Below are positions 25,565 to 35,352 of a stretch of DNA of 64,000 nucleotides, piece after piece (position 1 is the first letter of the stretch; each line of letters opens with the position of its first letter). The translations under genes were made by a program, and so were the position numbers. Under the pieces are notes generated by a model that saw nothing but the letters and a program-made list of their open reading frames with translations, searched no databases and had not been told where the DNA came from. The stretch lies in the NCBI GenBank assembly GCA_017854485.1, contig JAFMHN010000005.1:1-64000 (forward strand). The letters are read 5' to 3'. Origin of the DNA: Aquiluna sp. (GTDB lineage: Bacteria > Actinomycetota > Actinomycetes > Actinomycetales > Microbacteriaceae).

Positions 25565-26584
25565 ATGAGTGAACTAGAAAAGCGCTACTCCCCTGGCTTG
25601 GCCGCGCAAACCAAGAGGCCAATCGAAGATCCGGGTATCGAGCCACACCGGGTCCGCATGACCGACAAGAGCGAAAAGCACGCTCGCACTGCCGAAAGGC
25701 AGATTGCAGCGATGTTCGGCGTCAGTGTCATCGGTGCGATCATTGCCATCTGGGGCTTCTTTGCGTTCCCGATTGTCGATGGCGACCTATCTGCAACCAG
25801 AAACAACTCACTTTGGATGGGCCTAGGTATGGCCCTATCGATGCTTGGAATCGGCTTCGGAGCCGTGCACTGGGCAAAAACACTGATGCCTGACAACGAG
25901 GTTTCTGAACTGAGGCACCAAGCCCGCTCATCCGAGGAAACTCGTGCGCAGGCGCTTGAGGTTGTGAAGCTTGCCGATGGTGAATCTGGTTTTACTCGCA
26001 GGAAACTGATTCGTCGCACGATGTACGGAGCACTTGCATTCTTCCCAATCCCAGGAATCATCATTTTTGGTGACCTTGGGCCAGTTGTAGGTGACAGTCT
26101 TCGCCACACCATGTGGAAGTCAGGCACCAGGCTTGCTAAGGATCCAACTGGTATTCCAATCAAGGCTTCTGATGTCACAATCGGCTCTGTTTTCCACGTG
26201 ATCCCTGAAGGCCTGGAAGACCTCGAGGAGCACAAACTAGAGGAGAAGGCTAAGGCAGCAGTGCTGCTAGTGCGCGTGAACCCTGAAGATCTAAATGAAG
26301 ATCCTGCCAAGGCAGACTGGAGCTACCAGGGGATCGTTGCTTACTCAAAGATTTGCACCCACGTTGGATGCCCTGTTGCCCTCTACGAGCAGCACACCCA
26401 CCACCTACTTTGCCCTTGCCACCAGTCAACATTCGACTTGGCAAACCACTGTGAGGTTGTATTCGGACCTGCTTCCAGGCCGCTTCCACAACTTCCGATC
26501 ACCGTTGACGCAGAGGGCTACCTAGTAGCTCAGAGCGACTTCTTAGAGCCTGTAGGACCATCATTCTGGGACATGAGGAAATAA
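25565..26584 (+). CDS. qcrA: Cytochrome bc1 complex Rieske iron-sulfur subunit QcrA
   Basis: The 339-aa actinobacterial Rieske protein has a long N-terminal part with three membrane helices and a C-terminal [2Fe-2S] domain. The cluster ligands are in CTHVGCPV near residue 264 and CPCHQSTF near 283. It takes electrons from menaquinol at the Qo site and passes them to QcrC. The stop overlaps the qcrB ATG by one base (TAATG). Confidence 0.96.
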   Translation: MSELEKRYSPGLAAQTKRPIEDPGIEPHRVRMTDKSEKHARTAERQIAAMFGVSVIGAIIAIWGFFAFPIVDGDLSATRNNSLWMGLGMALSMLGIGFGAVHWAKTLMPDNEVSELRHQARSSEETRAQALEVVKLADGESGFTRRKLIRRTMYGALAFFPIPGIIIFGDLGPVVGDSLRHTMWKSGTRLAKDPTGIPIKASDVTIGSVFHVIPEGLEDLEEHKLEEKAKAAVLLVRVNPEDLNEDPAKADWSYQGIVAYSKICTHVGCPVALYEQHTHHLLCPCHQSTFDLANHCEVVFGPASRPLPQLPITVDAEGYLVAQSDFLEPVGPSFWDMRK

Positions 26585-28233
26585 TGACAAACACAACTGA
26601 GCAAAAGCAGGGTTTTGTTGGCGGCACCGCGAATTACCTTGACGAACGTCTAGGTCTTGGCGCAGTAGTCAAGGGCTTTGGAAGAAAGATCTTCCCTGAT
26701 CACTGGAGCTTCATGCTCGGTGAAGTTGCCATGTACAGCTTTGTCATTTTGGTCCTTTCCGGAACCTTCCTGACTTTCTTCTACCAGCCATCAATGGCTG
26801 AGGTTCACTATGACGGCAGCTACGCACCTCTAAAGGGTGCGCAGATGTCAATTGCCTACGCCTCGAGCTTGGACATCAGCTTCGACATCCGTGGCGGCCT
26901 AATCATGCGTCAGGTGCACCACTGGGCTGCCCTCTTGTTTGTAGCTGCAGCCGGCCTTCACATGTTGCGCGTGTTCTTCACCGGTGCTTTCCGCAAGCCT
27001 CGTGAGCTGAACTGGGTTGTCGGATTCCTGCTGTTCCTTATGGGAATGGCAGCTGGCTTTACCGGCTACTCACTTCCAGACGACCTTCTTTCTGGAAACG
27101 GTCTTCGAATCATCGATGGCATGATCAAGGGAATCCCGGTTATTGGACCGGCTGTTAGCTCTGGCTTCTTCGGCGGCGAGTTCCCGGGCACTGAAGTTGT
27201 TGCAAGGCTCTACAGCCTCCACATCATGATTGTCCCGGCACTGATCATCGTTCTAATGGGTGTCCACCTGATGATGGTTGTTATTCACAAGCACACCCAC
27301 TACTCAGGCCCTGGTCGTCGGGACGACAACGTTGTTGGCTACCCACTGATGCCTGTTTATGTTGCTAAGGCGGGTGGATTCTTCTTCCTAGTATTCGGAG
27401 TGATTGCTGCCATTGCCGCGACCTTCACTATCAACCCGATCTGGAACTACGGACCCTATGACCCATCCCCTGTTTCCGCAGGAACTCAGCCTGACTGGTA
27501 CATCGGATGGCTCGATGGCGCGCTACGCCTAGCTCCATCTGGTTGGGATGTCGTAATCGCAGGATTCGTGATTCCGATGGGTGTCATGGTTCCGCTGGTA
27601 GTTTCACTGGTCTTCTTGGCCCTTGTTGCCGCCTACCCGTTCATCGAGAACTGGGTGACCAAGGACAAGCGTGAGCACCACGTTCTAGACCGCCCAAGAA
27701 ATGCACCAACTCGCACCGCAATCGGTGCAGCTGGCGTGACCTTCTACGGCGTACTCTGGGCCGGTGCATCTACGGACTTGATCGCCACCAACTTCCAGAT
27801 GTCACTGAACCAGGTTCTGACAGCCATGCAGATTCTTCTGATTCTCGGGCCAGTCATTGCCTACTGGGTAACAAAGCGTGCCTGTCTGTCACTTCAGCGC
27901 AAGGACCGCGAGATGGTGCTTCACGGCCGCGAAACCGGTCGAGTTGTTCGCTTGCCTCATGGTGAATACATCGAGGTCCATGAGCCAGTAGACAAGTACG
28001 AATTGTGGAAGCTGGTTGACTTCAAGGAGTACGAACCGGTTCTTCCAAGGCCTGACGCTCGCGGAAAGATCACAGTTGGCAACAGACTGCGCTCCGCTGT
28101 CTCACGCCTTTACTTCGAGGACCGCATCGCGCCGGTGTCCAAGGCTGAGTATGAACTTGCACACGCCGATCACGCTCCAGCGATCGAGGACAAGCCAAAG
28201 TCAAAGCGGAAGCAAAAGGCTCTGACCAAGTAA
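26584..28233 (+). CDS. qcrB: Cytochrome bc1 complex cytochrome b subunit QcrB
   Basis: This 549-aa cytochrome b carries the heme-binding histidines in RQVHHWAALLF and in LHIMIVPALI..HKHTHY, plus a Qo-site segment reading DPSPVSAGTQPDWYIGW. It has eight or more membrane helices and the long basic C-terminal tail found in actinobacteria. It is the last gene of ctaE-qcrCAB and is followed by a strong terminator. It completes the menaquinol-oxidising part of the supercomplex. Confidence 0.96.
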   Translation: MTNTTEQKQGFVGGTANYLDERLGLGAVVKGFGRKIFPDHWSFMLGEVAMYSFVILVLSGTFLTFFYQPSMAEVHYDGSYAPLKGAQMSIAYASSLDISFDIRGGLIMRQVHHWAALLFVAAAGLHMLRVFFTGAFRKPRELNWVVGFLLFLMGMAAGFTGYSLPDDLLSGNGLRIIDGMIKGIPVIGPAVSSGFFGGEFPGTEVVARLYSLHIMIVPALIIVLMGVHLMMVVIHKHTHYSGPGRRDDNVVGYPLMPVYVAKAGGFFFLVFGVIAAIAATFTINPIWNYGPYDPSPVSAGTQPDWYIGWLDGALRLAPSGWDVVIAGFVIPMGVMVPLVVSLVFLALVAAYPFIENWVTKDKREHHVLDRPRNAPTRTAIGAAGVTFYGVLWAGASTDLIATNFQMSLNQVLTAMQILLILGPVIAYWVTKRACLSLQRKDREMVLHGRETGRVVRLPHGEYIEVHEPVDKYELWKLVDFKEYEPVLPRPDARGKITVGNRLRSAVSRLYFEDRIAPVSKAEYELAHADHAPAIEDKPKSKRKQKALTK

Positions 28234-28249
28234 TTTATTAGAGAAGTTA

Positions 28250-28290
28250 GAAACCGGCCTGCGAGAAGTTTTCTCGGGCCGGTTTTCTAT
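28250..28290 (+). terminator. Rho-independent terminator after qcrB
   Basis: AAACCGGCC pairs with GGCCGGTTT, and an inner GCGAGAA/TTCTCG stem extends the hairpin. A short T-rich tail follows. It starts 17 bases after the qcrB stop and separates this operon from the convergent ctaCDF operon. Confidence 0.85.
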
Positions 28291-28375
28291 TTGTAGCGCT
28301 TTGTGTGCTCCAAGGATTTTCTCGAGCTGATCAATTGGATATTTACCACAGGGGTTACAGATGCTGCTTGCAGTG

Positions 28376-28933
28376 CTAGCTGATCTGCGCGAGCTGTTCC
28401 GAGGTGGTTAGGACGCGGGCAAACTCTCCATCAAGGTTTGCTGCCGTCATCCTCATTACCTCGGCTCCTGGAATAACTGAGCCATCCTTGGTCACCAGGT
28501 CAAATGCATCTGTGGCATCAATTACGAAGTTTGTCTGAAACCCCAGGTTTCCGGCCATGCGCGCCGTTGTCTCACAGCAAAAGTTAGTGGTTATTCCGCA
28601 GATCACGAGCTCGCGGTGGTTGTGACGATCGAGTAAGAGCCTTAGATCTGGTGTCCCGTAAAAGGCTGAATTCACGCTTTTCTGGATTACTGGGTGGCCC
28701 TTGTCATGAAGGAAGTCAACAAGCCTGTTTCCGCCGTTTCCAGGAAACAGCGGTGAATCTGGATCCTTGGAATTGTGCTTGACTACCACAATTGGCAGGT
28801 CCTTTTCTCGCCATGCTTCAACCAGGGCCTTGATGTTTTCCAGAGCCTTAGGGTTAGCACCACTCCCCCAATAATCAGAGTCGGAAAAGCCCTCCTGGGT
28901 GTCTATGACAAGCAGTACTGGGGTTTTACTCAT
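28376..28933 (-). CDS. Cysteine hydrolase, isochorismatase/nicotinamidase-like
   Basis: The 185-aa protein has the catalytic Asp in LLVIDTQEGF near residue 11, Lys in VIQKSVNSAF near 84 and the nucleophile Cys in GITTNFCCETTAR near 118. Two cysteines stand side by side there. The substrate is unknown; relatives hydrolyse nicotinamide, isochorismate or ureidoacrylate-type compounds. It begins directly after the ctaF stop codon, so it is the last gene of the oxidase operon, though no functional link is evident. Confidence 0.85.
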   Translation of the reverse strand: MSKTPVLLVIDTQEGFSDSDYWGSGANPKALENIKALVEAWREKDLPIVVVKHNSKDPDSPLFPGNGGNRLVDFLHDKGHPVIQKSVNSAFYGTPDLRLLLDRHNHRELVICGITTNFCCETTARMAGNLGFQTNFVIDATDAFDLVTKDGSVIPGAEVMRMTAANLDGEFARVLTTSEQLAQIS

Positions 28934-29347
28934 TTAGTGGGCGTGAGCGCCGCGGCTGTATTCAAATACGAACCCAACCACTGCAACCACCGCGAATGGC
29001 AGCGCGATAAAGGTCAGCCACCAGCCCACAGCAAGTGATGCGAACGCTACGGCGCTAGACAGACCCAACATCAGTGGCCACCAGCTCCAAGGGCTGAAGA
29101 ACCCAACCTCACCTGATTCGTCAGCAATATCACCGTCAAGTCGATCTTCAGGCAGCTCAGCACTACGTCGCATTCCGCTGTAAAGGTAGAAGGCGATGAA
29201 TAGTGACAGAATCACCAACAATCCGATGGCAGCTGTTCCAATAGGCTCCACGGCACCGAAGTACAAGTGCGACCAAATGCCGTATCCGATGTCTGCAACC
29301 GTGAAGTAGGCAGCCATAACCAGAAGCAGAATTATGTTGGAGCGCAT
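28934..29347 (-). CDS. ctaF: Cytochrome c oxidase subunit IV CtaF
   Basis: The 137-aa membrane protein matches the actinobacterial subunit IV: four hydrophobic segments, an N-terminal AAYFTVADIGYGIW stretch, an acidic loop (ELPEDRLDGDIADESGEVGFFSPWSWWP) and a C-terminal pair of helices. It is an accessory subunit of the aa3 oxidase. It overlaps the ctaD stop by one base and precedes the isochorismatase-like gene. Confidence 0.92.
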   Translation of the reverse strand: MRSNIILLLVMAAYFTVADIGYGIWSHLYFGAVEPIGTAAIGLLVILSLFIAFYLYSGMRRSAELPEDRLDGDIADESGEVGFFSPWSWWPLMLGLSSAVAFASLAVGWWLTFIALPFAVVAVVGFVFEYSRGAHAH

Positions 29348-31035
29348 TAGCTGATGCCTTCCTTTGAGTAGGAAGCCTTAGCTTCAGGTGCGGCGTGCTC
29401 TGGGTAGTTCAGGTCAAAAGCAGGCGACTCTGATCGAATTCTTGGAATTGAGTGGAAGTTGTGTCGAGGTAGAGGAGACTCGGTTGCCCATTCCAAGGAC
29501 CTTCCGTAGCCCCAAGGGTCCTTCAGCTCCACCATTTTGCCTTTGCGCGCAGTGATCCAGACATTGAAGAAGAATGGGATCATCGACAGCGCCAGGAGCG
29601 CTGCTCCAGCAGTCGAAATCAGGTTCATTTCGGTGAATCCATCTTCTGGGAGGTATGTGGCGTATCGCCTAGGCATGCCGACCACTCCCAGCCAGTGCTG
29701 GATCAAGAAGGTTGTGTGGAAGCCAATGAAAAGAACCCAGAAGTGAATCTTTCCAAGGCGCTCGTTCAGCATCTTGCCGGTGAACTTTGGCCACCAGAAG
29801 TAGAAACCGGCGAACATGGCAAACACAACGGTTCCAAAGACCACGTAGTGGAAGTGAGCCACCACAAAGTAACTGTCGGAGATGTGGAAGTCCAAGGCAG
29901 GAGAAGCAAGAATAACCCCGGTCAATCCTCCAAATACGAAGCTGACTAGGAACCCTAGGCTCCAAAGCATCGGGGTTTCGTAGGTTATCGACCCGCGCCA
30001 GAGCGTACCAATCCAGTTGAAGATCTTCACGCCCGTAGGGACGGCGATCAACATTGTGGTGAACGCGAAGAATGGCAACAGAACCTGACCAGTCACGTAC
30101 ATGTGGTGAGCCCAAACTGTCATTGACAGCGCGGCGATGGCGATAGTTGCGTAAACCAAGGTCTTGTAGCCAAAGATTGGCTTACGGCTAAAGACCGGGA
30201 AGATCTCCGAGACAATTCCGAAGAACGGCAGCGCAATGATGTAAACCTCTGGGTGCCCAAAGAACCAGAACAGGTGTTGCCACAGCATCGCTCCGCCATT
30301 TTCAGGGTCAAAAATGTGCGCACCAAACTGCCGGTCCGCGCCGAGGGCAAACAAGGCCGCCGCAAGTGGCGGGAAGCACATGATGATAAGAATTGATGTG
30401 ACAAGTGTGTTCCAGGTGAAAATCGGCATGCGCCACATGGTCATGCCTGGTGCTCGCATGGTGATGATGGTGGTGATGAAGTTCACTCCACCAAGAATCG
30501 TTCCAAAACCAGACAGGGCCAGACCAAAGACCCAGAGGTCACCACCGATTCCCGGAGAGAAAGTGGTGTTCGAAAGCGGAGCATAGGCGAACCAGCCGAA
30601 GCTTGCAGCGCCCTGTGGCGTGAAGAATCCAGAAACGGCAATCAAGCTGCCAAAGCTGAAGAACCAGTAGGCAATTGCGTTCAGTCTTGGGAATGCAACG
30701 TCCGGTGCTCCAATTTGGACCGGCATCAAGACGTTGGCAAAGCCAGCAAACAAAGGAGTTGCGAACATCAAAAGCATGATGGTTCCGTGCATGGTGAACA
30801 GCTGGTTGTACTGCTCCTTGGTTGCAACAATCTCAAGTCCAGGAAGCGCTAGCTGCGCCCTGATGACCAGAGCCATGACGCCACCTAGCAGGAAGTATAG
30901 GAACGAAGTGATTAGATACAGATACCCAATCTTCTTGTGGTCGGTTGTAGTCAGCCAGTCAACAAGAATCTGACCCTTTGTGCGCTTTGGCACGAATGAG
31001 CTTGGGTTCTTGACTGTCTCGGTAATTGTTGCCAT
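29347..31035 (-). CDS. ctaD: Cytochrome c oxidase subunit I CtaD
   Basis: This 562-aa catalytic subunit holds heme a, heme a3 and Cu[13 protein letters not shown] gives a heme a ligand, [10 protein letters not shown] and [11 protein letters not shown] give CuB and the cross-linked Tyr region, and HFHYVVFGT gives the heme a3/heme a histidines near residue 390. Twelve membrane helices are expected. It lies between ctaC and ctaF, touching both by one base, so the three are translated together. Confidence 0.97.
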   Translation of the reverse strand: MATITETVKNPSSFVPKRTKGQILVDWLTTTDHKKIGYLYLITSFLYFLLGGVMALVIRAQLALPGLEIVATKEQYNQLFTMHGTIMLLMFATPLFAGFANVLMPVQIGAPDVAFPRLNAIAYWFFSFGSLIAVSGFFTPQGAASFGWFAYAPLSNTTFSPGIGGDLWVFGLALSGFGTILGGVNFITTIITMRAPGMTMWRMPIFTWNTLVTSILIIMCFPPLAAALFALGADRQFGAHIFDPENGGAMLWQHLFWFFGHPEVYIIALPFFGIVSEIFPVFSRKPIFGYKTLVYATIAIAALSMTVWAHHMYVTGQVLLPFFAFTTMLIAVPTGVKIFNWIGTLWRGSITYETPMLWSLGFLVSFVFGGLTGVILASPALDFHISDSYFVVAHFHYVVFGTVVFAMFAGFYFWWPKFTGKMLNERLGKIHFWVLFIGFHTTFLIQHWLGVVGMPRRYATYLPEDGFTEMNLISTAGAALLALSMIPFFFNVWITARKGKMVELKDPWGYGRSLEWATESPLPRHNFHSIPRIRSESPAFDLNYPEHAAPEAKASYSKEGIS

Positions 31036-31895
31036 TAGCCTTCGCTCCTAATCGATGGGTCTCCACCAGGAAGATTTTGATTTCGGTCATACTCGGTTGA
31101 CAGCTGGCCAACATTGCCACGGGCTGCCAAGGAAGCCATCTCGGAATCGTATTCAGCCTGAGAGACCACCTTGACGTTGAACAGCATCATCGAGTGGTAT
31201 TCACCGCAAAGCTCCGCACACTTGCCAACATAGGTGCCCTCCTTCATTGGAGTGAAATACATCTTGTTGGTCACTCCTGGAAACATGTCCTTTTTGTATA
31301 GGAAATCAACTACCCAGAATGAGTGAATAACATCGCGAGAACTCAAGTCGATCTGGACCGACTTGTTTACCGGCAAGTACAAAGTTGGCAAGGTGTCGAA
31401 GACATTCTCTTCAGTGCCGGTGAACTGGGCTTGGATGCCGCTGTCAAAGGTGTTCTCGTCAACGTAGTTGAAGTCCCAGCTCCACTGTTTCGCAATTACT
31501 TCGATGTGGACATCGGGATTCTCAGTTTTGGCCTCGATTGCAGTCATGTCTCTGGCGGTAAAGGCGAAGAAGCCAAGCACCAAAATCAGTGGAACTACTG
31601 TGAACAAAGTCTCGATTGGGAGGTTGTAGCGAAGCTGAGCAGGCATTCCGGTCTCGCCCTTGCGGCGACGGTAAACGATTAGAGCCCAGGCCATTAGGCC
31701 CCAGGAAACTACTCCAACAGCCAGTAGCACGATCCAAGATGTGGTCCAAAGGCCGATAATTCGGTCGGTGTGGTTGGTAACCCCGGAGGCGTCCGGCAAA
31801 AAGCCGCGCTGGGCCTCTGGGCTACATCCAGCCAGAAGTAAAGATATGCCGGAAATAGCTGCGATTGCAGCTATACGAGAACGGTTTTTACTCAA
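31035..31895 (-). CDS. ctaC: Cytochrome c oxidase subunit II CtaC (lipoprotein)
   Basis: The 286-aa protein has a signal peptide ending in the lipobox LLAGC, two membrane helices, and a C-terminal cupredoxin domain with the CuA site in [12 protein letters not shown] near residue 215. It receives electrons from QcrC. The start is TTG with a GAAGGA ribosome-binding site 8 bases upstream. TAGAAT about 40 bases upstream is a possible -10. Gene order erpA-ctaC-ctaD-ctaF resembles that of mycobacteria. Confidence 0.96.
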   Translation of the reverse strand: MSKNRSRIAAIAAISGISLLLAGCSPEAQRGFLPDASGVTNHTDRIIGLWTTSWIVLLAVGVVSWGLMAWALIVYRRRKGETGMPAQLRYNLPIETLFTVVPLILVLGFFAFTARDMTAIEAKTENPDVHIEVIAKQWSWDFNYVDENTFDSGIQAQFTGTEENVFDTLPTLYLPVNKSVQIDLSSRDVIHSFWVVDFLYKKDMFPGVTNKMYFTPMKEGTYVGKCAELCGEYHSMMLFNVKVVSQAEYDSEMASLAARGNVGQLSTEYDRNQNLPGGDPSIRSEG

Positions 31896-31973
31896 TCGAA
31901 CATCCTTCTAAAGTCGCTTCAGACGTGCCAATTCTAACCGACCAAGGGCATCAAACGAGCCAAAAACTCGGGA

Positions 31974-32315
31974 TTAGCTAAATGAATCTCCGCAGGCGCA
32001 GCTACCTTCTGCGTTGGGATTGTCGATTGTAAACCCCTGTTTTTGGATTGTGTCCTCAAAATCAATTGAGGCACCGTCGAGATATGGAACACTCATTGGG
32101 TCTACGACTACCTGAACGCCATCAAAATCAACGACTGCGTCGATTTCTTCTAGCTGCTCATCGAAGAACAATTGGTAAATCAGACCGGAACAGCCACCAG
32201 GCTGAACCGAAACCCTAAGGCGCAAGTCGTCTCGGCCCTCTCCCGCTAGCAGCGAGCGAACCTTTGATACGGCTGTGTCGGTGAGCTTTACACCGTGAGT
32301 TGCTACCTGTGTCAT
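31974..32315 (-). CDS. erpA: Iron-sulfur cluster insertion protein ErpA (HesB/IscA family)
   Basis: The 113-aa A-type carrier has the three conserved cysteines: one in QPGGCSGLIYQLF near residue 42 and two in the C-terminal CACGDSFS. It delivers Fe-S clusters to targets, which in this neighbourhood could include the Rieske protein QcrA; that is inference. GGAGGAAA precedes the ATG. It lies between the M20 peptidase gene and ctaC, all on the minus strand. Confidence 0.93.
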   Translation of the reverse strand: MTQVATHGVKLTDTAVSKVRSLLAGEGRDDLRLRVSVQPGGCSGLIYQLFFDEQLEEIDAVVDFDGVQVVVDPMSVPYLDGASIDFEDTIQKQGFTIDNPNAEGSCACGDSFS

Positions 32316-32343
32316 TGTTTTCCTCCGTCCACTAGTTTAACCG

Positions 32344-33744
32344 CTATCGGGTCATGTCATTCCCGTTTAACAACATCAAGGCCTGGGCAAGTATGGCTCG
32401 GCGCAGCGTTGGAAGGTGCTGTGACTCATTCGGAGAATGAGCGCGCGAATCAGGCTCTTCAACCCCAGTAACAAGAATTTCGGCATTCGGGAACCGCTCA
32501 GCAAATTCTGAAATAAAGGGAATCGAGCCACCAATTCCGATATTGACGCTTGGGTTTGGCCAGGCAATTCCAAAGGCCTCATGGGCCATTGGGGCGGCCC
32601 AGCCATTCTTTGCCAGATAACCAGGTCCCTTTTCACTTCTACCAAACTCGACAACGGCTCCCTCCGGAGCATGTGCTGAGATGTGCTGGCGAAGCAATTC
32701 CAGCCCAGTGTCAGGATCTTGGCTCGGAGCCAACCGCAACGAAATGCGCGCCCTGGACTCAGGCTGAGCGGTGTTTGATGACACGTCCACCTGCGGAATG
32801 TCCATTCCAATGACGGTCACCGCAGGCTCGCCCCAGATTTGCTGGGTTGCAGATTTGGTCCCAAGTCGCTTCACGCCCGGCAGCAAGCCGGCGGCAACAC
32901 CGAACTCCGCATCGCTTAGATCGGGGCCATCCACGGGTATTGAATCAAGGCCCGCTATTGCGACGTTGCCCTGGTCATCGGTGAGCGTGGCCAAAAGCTT
33001 GATCATGGCGCCAGTCGCGTCGGGCAGGGGCCCGCCATACATGCCTGAGTGAACCGCGTGGTCAAGGGTGCGAATAGTGAAGGTCTGCGACACCATCGCT
33101 CGCAAGGAAGTGGTCAGCGCCGGAACATCTTCGCTCCAGTTGCCGCTGTCGGCAACGATGATTAAGTCCGCTTCTAGGTCAGCCTGGTTCTCTCGGAGAA
33201 AGTTCGGGAAAGACTCAGAGCCGGCTTCCTCCTCACCCTCTATGAAAACGGTGATGCCAAGCCGGAGGTTTGGAGCTAGCTGCTTCAGAGTTTTGAGCGA
33301 ATACAGGTGCGTGATGATGCCGGACTTGTCATCCGATGCTCCCCTGCCAAATAAGCGGTCCCCAACCAGTGTCGCCTCAAAGGGCTCGGTCTTCCAAAGC
33401 TCCCTGGCACCCGGAGGCTGAACGTCGTGGTGCGCGTAGAGCAACACATGCGGGGCATCGGATGCCCCCGCTCGCCTGGCAACAATTGCCGGCGCGCCAA
33501 GCTCGCCGTCTGGCTTAGCTGACCTGCGAATTTCAACTGTGTCAAAGACCTGAAGCGCCTCAAGCTCTGCGGCAACTGCAGCTGCCGATCGATCGAGGTT
33601 GTTCGGATCAAAGCTTTCCCAAGCTATTCCAGGAATTTTGACCAGCTTTCCCAGGGTCGCGACAGCTTCTGGGAATTGCGAATTCACGAATTCAGATGCT
33701 GGTTCAATCCAACTTTGGTTCAAGGGAGTGAATGTAAATGCCAT
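32344..33744 (-). CDS. M20 family dipeptidase (dipeptidase PepV/carnosinase-like)
   Basis: This zinc peptidase has metal ligands in LLYAHHDVQPPG near residue 103 and GRGASDDKSG near 136, and the catalytic glutamates in FIEGEEEAGSES near 172. A dimerisation domain occupies the middle. At 466 aa it fits the M20 dipeptidase subgroup. It would release amino acids from short peptides. TAGATT lies 6 bases before the ATG, so the mRNA is probably leaderless, and the promoter shares bases with that of the divergent DUF3043 gene. Confidence 0.9.
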   Translation of the reverse strand: MAFTFTPLNQSWIEPASEFVNSQFPEAVATLGKLVKIPGIAWESFDPNNLDRSAAAVAAELEALQVFDTVEIRRSAKPDGELGAPAIVARRAGASDAPHVLLYAHHDVQPPGARELWKTEPFEATLVGDRLFGRGASDDKSGIITHLYSLKTLKQLAPNLRLGITVFIEGEEEAGSESFPNFLRENQADLEADLIIVADSGNWSEDVPALTTSLRAMVSQTFTIRTLDHAVHSGMYGGPLPDATGAMIKLLATLTDDQGNVAIAGLDSIPVDGPDLSDAEFGVAAGLLPGVKRLGTKSATQQIWGEPAVTVIGMDIPQVDVSSNTAQPESRARISLRLAPSQDPDTGLELLRQHISAHAPEGAVVEFGRSEKGPGYLAKNGWAAPMAHEAFGIAWPNPSVNIGIGGSIPFISEFAERFPNAEILVTGVEEPDSRAHSPNESQHLPTLRRAILAQALMLLNGNDMTR

Positions 33745-33749
33745 GGCTG

Positions 33750-33756
33750 TAATCTA
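33750..33756. promoter_or_regulatory. Symmetric divergent -10 element (TAATCTA)
   Basis: TAATCT on the plus strand (33750-33755) can serve the DUF3043 gene, and TAGATT on the minus strand (33751-33756) sits 6 bases before the M20 peptidase ATG. Both hexamers fit TANNNT and overlap by five bases. Confidence 0.55.
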
Positions 33757-33781
33757 GGGCATATAGGACAAGAGGTTGAAG

Positions 33782-34324
33782 ATGACTGATGAGCAAAACC
33801 CCGGAGTCGGCAAAGGTCGCCCAACACCAGCCCGCAAGGAGCGCGAGCAGGCTCGTAAGAGGCCACTGGTAGGCGATCGAAGCAAAGCAGCTCAGCACGC
33901 AGACAAGGAAAAAGTGCGCGCTGAAAGACAGAAGGCCAGGCAGGGCATGATGGCTGGTGAAGAGCGCTATCTCGGCGCCAGAGACAAGGGTGTTCAGCGT
34001 CGACTAGCCAGAGATGTGGTTGATGCCAGATTCACTGCCGGTGAGCTAGTGCTTCCGATGTTGTTCCTGGTGGTAATGCTGACTTTTATTGATTCAGTCC
34101 AGCTCCAACTCATTGCCCTATTTGCAATGTGGGGTCTTTTCCTGGTTGTGGCTGTTGACGCATTTTTTGTTGGCCGCGCCGTCAAGAAAAAGGTGGCCAA
34201 GAGGCACGGTTCCGAAAATCTCGAGGGCGGTCTAGCTTGGTACGGAGCGATGCGCTCGATCCAAATGCGTGGACTGAGAATTCCAAAGCCACAGGTTGCA
34301 CGATTCACCAAATTTGAAGACTAA
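33782..34324 (+). CDS. DUF3043 family membrane protein
   Basis: The 180-aa protein has a long charged N-terminal region rich in Lys, Arg and Glu (GKGRPTPARKEREQARKRP), then two adjacent membrane helices (residues about 82-125, VLPMLFLVVMLTF and ALFAMWGLFLVVAVDAFF), and a basic tail with SIQMRGLRIPKPQV. This is the layout of the actinobacterial DUF3043 family, of unknown function. The ORF track starts at TTG 33776; ATG 33782 has AGAGG at proper spacing. Confidence 0.85.
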   Translation: MTDEQNPGVGKGRPTPARKEREQARKRPLVGDRSKAAQHADKEKVRAERQKARQGMMAGEERYLGARDKGVQRRLARDVVDARFTAGELVLPMLFLVVMLTFIDSVQLQLIALFAMWGLFLVVAVDAFFVGRAVKKKVAKRHGSENLEGGLAWYGAMRSIQMRGLRIPKPQVARFTKFED

Positions 34325-34353
34325 TAACAAAAACTAAAGACGAAGGAGTCGCC

Positions 34354-35352
34354 ATGCAGCACAGGTACCTAGGAAATTCTGGCCTAAAGATTTCTGAAAT
34401 TATTTACGGAAACTGGCTGACCCACGGCTCCCAGGTTGAGGACCAGCAAGCCATCAAGACCGTTCACGCAGCCCTTGATGGCGGAATCACCACTTTCGAC
34501 ACCGCCGATGTCTATGCCAACCTTGCTGCCGAAAAGGTGATGGGTGATGCCCTCAAGGGCCAGCGACGCGAGGGGCTTGAAATACTGACAAAGGTTTACT
34601 GGCCAGTTGCCGAAAAGGGTCCAAACGACGTCGGGCTAAGCCGTAAACACATTATGGAGTCGATCGATGGCTCTCTCAAGCGACTCCAGACCGACTACGT
34701 CGATCTATATCAGGCGCACCGGTTCGACTATGAGACCCCTCTTGAAGAAACCATGCAGGCTTTTGGCGACTTGGTCAGAATGGGGAAGGTCCTCTACGTG
34801 GGCGTTTCTGAATGGAATGCCGAGCAAATTCGCGAGGGTCAAGCGCTGGCTTCTCAGATGGGCTACCGACTAATCTCCAACCAGCCGCAATACTCGATGC
34901 TGTGGCGCGTGATCGAAGAGAAGGTTGTGCCAACCAGCCAGGAGCTGGGTCTGAGCCAAATTGTTTGGTCTCCCCTGGCCCAGGGCGTGCTTACCGGTAA
35001 ATACCTTCCTGGTGCCGAGCTGCCCGCAGATTCAAGAGCTGCCAACTCAGAAATCGGCGGCTTCATGGAGAAGTTCCTGGGTGATGACCTGCTTACAAAG
35101 ATTCAGAAGCTAATTCCCCTGGCCGAGCAGCTTGAGCTGAGCTTGGCGCAGTTCTCGATTGCTTGGGTGCTTCAGAACAAGAACATCGCTGCCGCAATCG
35201 TGGGTGCCTCGAAGCCTGAGCAAATCGCCTCGAACATCAAGGCCTCTGGCGTGGAGATCCCGGCCGAACTAATGAAGCAGGCCGATGACATTCTTGGGGA
35301 CTCAATTGTGAGAGATCCGGAACTAACTAAGAGCCCAGAAACTAGGCCCTAG
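34354..35352 (+). CDS. Aldo/keto reductase
   Basis: The 332-aa NADPH-dependent reductase resembles the voltage-gated K-channel beta/YghZ branch. It has catalytic Asp and Tyr in TFDTADVYAN near residue 50, Lys in LTKVYWPV near 80, His in LYQAHRFDY near 125 and the cofactor site in AAIVGASKPEQI near 290. The physiological substrate is unknown. A clean AAGGAG stands 5-6 bases before the ATG. The stop shares CTAG with the convergent pyrD stop. Confidence 0.93.
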   Translation: MQHRYLGNSGLKISEIIYGNWLTHGSQVEDQQAIKTVHAALDGGITTFDTADVYANLAAEKVMGDALKGQRREGLEILTKVYWPVAEKGPNDVGLSRKHIMESIDGSLKRLQTDYVDLYQAHRFDYETPLEETMQAFGDLVRMGKVLYVGVSEWNAEQIREGQALASQMGYRLISNQPQYSMLWRVIEEKVVPTSQELGLSQIVWSPLAQGVLTGKYLPGAELPADSRAANSEIGGFMEKFLGDDLLTKIQKLIPLAEQLELSLAQFSIAWVLQNKNIAAAIVGASKPEQIASNIKASGVEIPAELMKQADDILGDSIVRDPELTKSPETRP

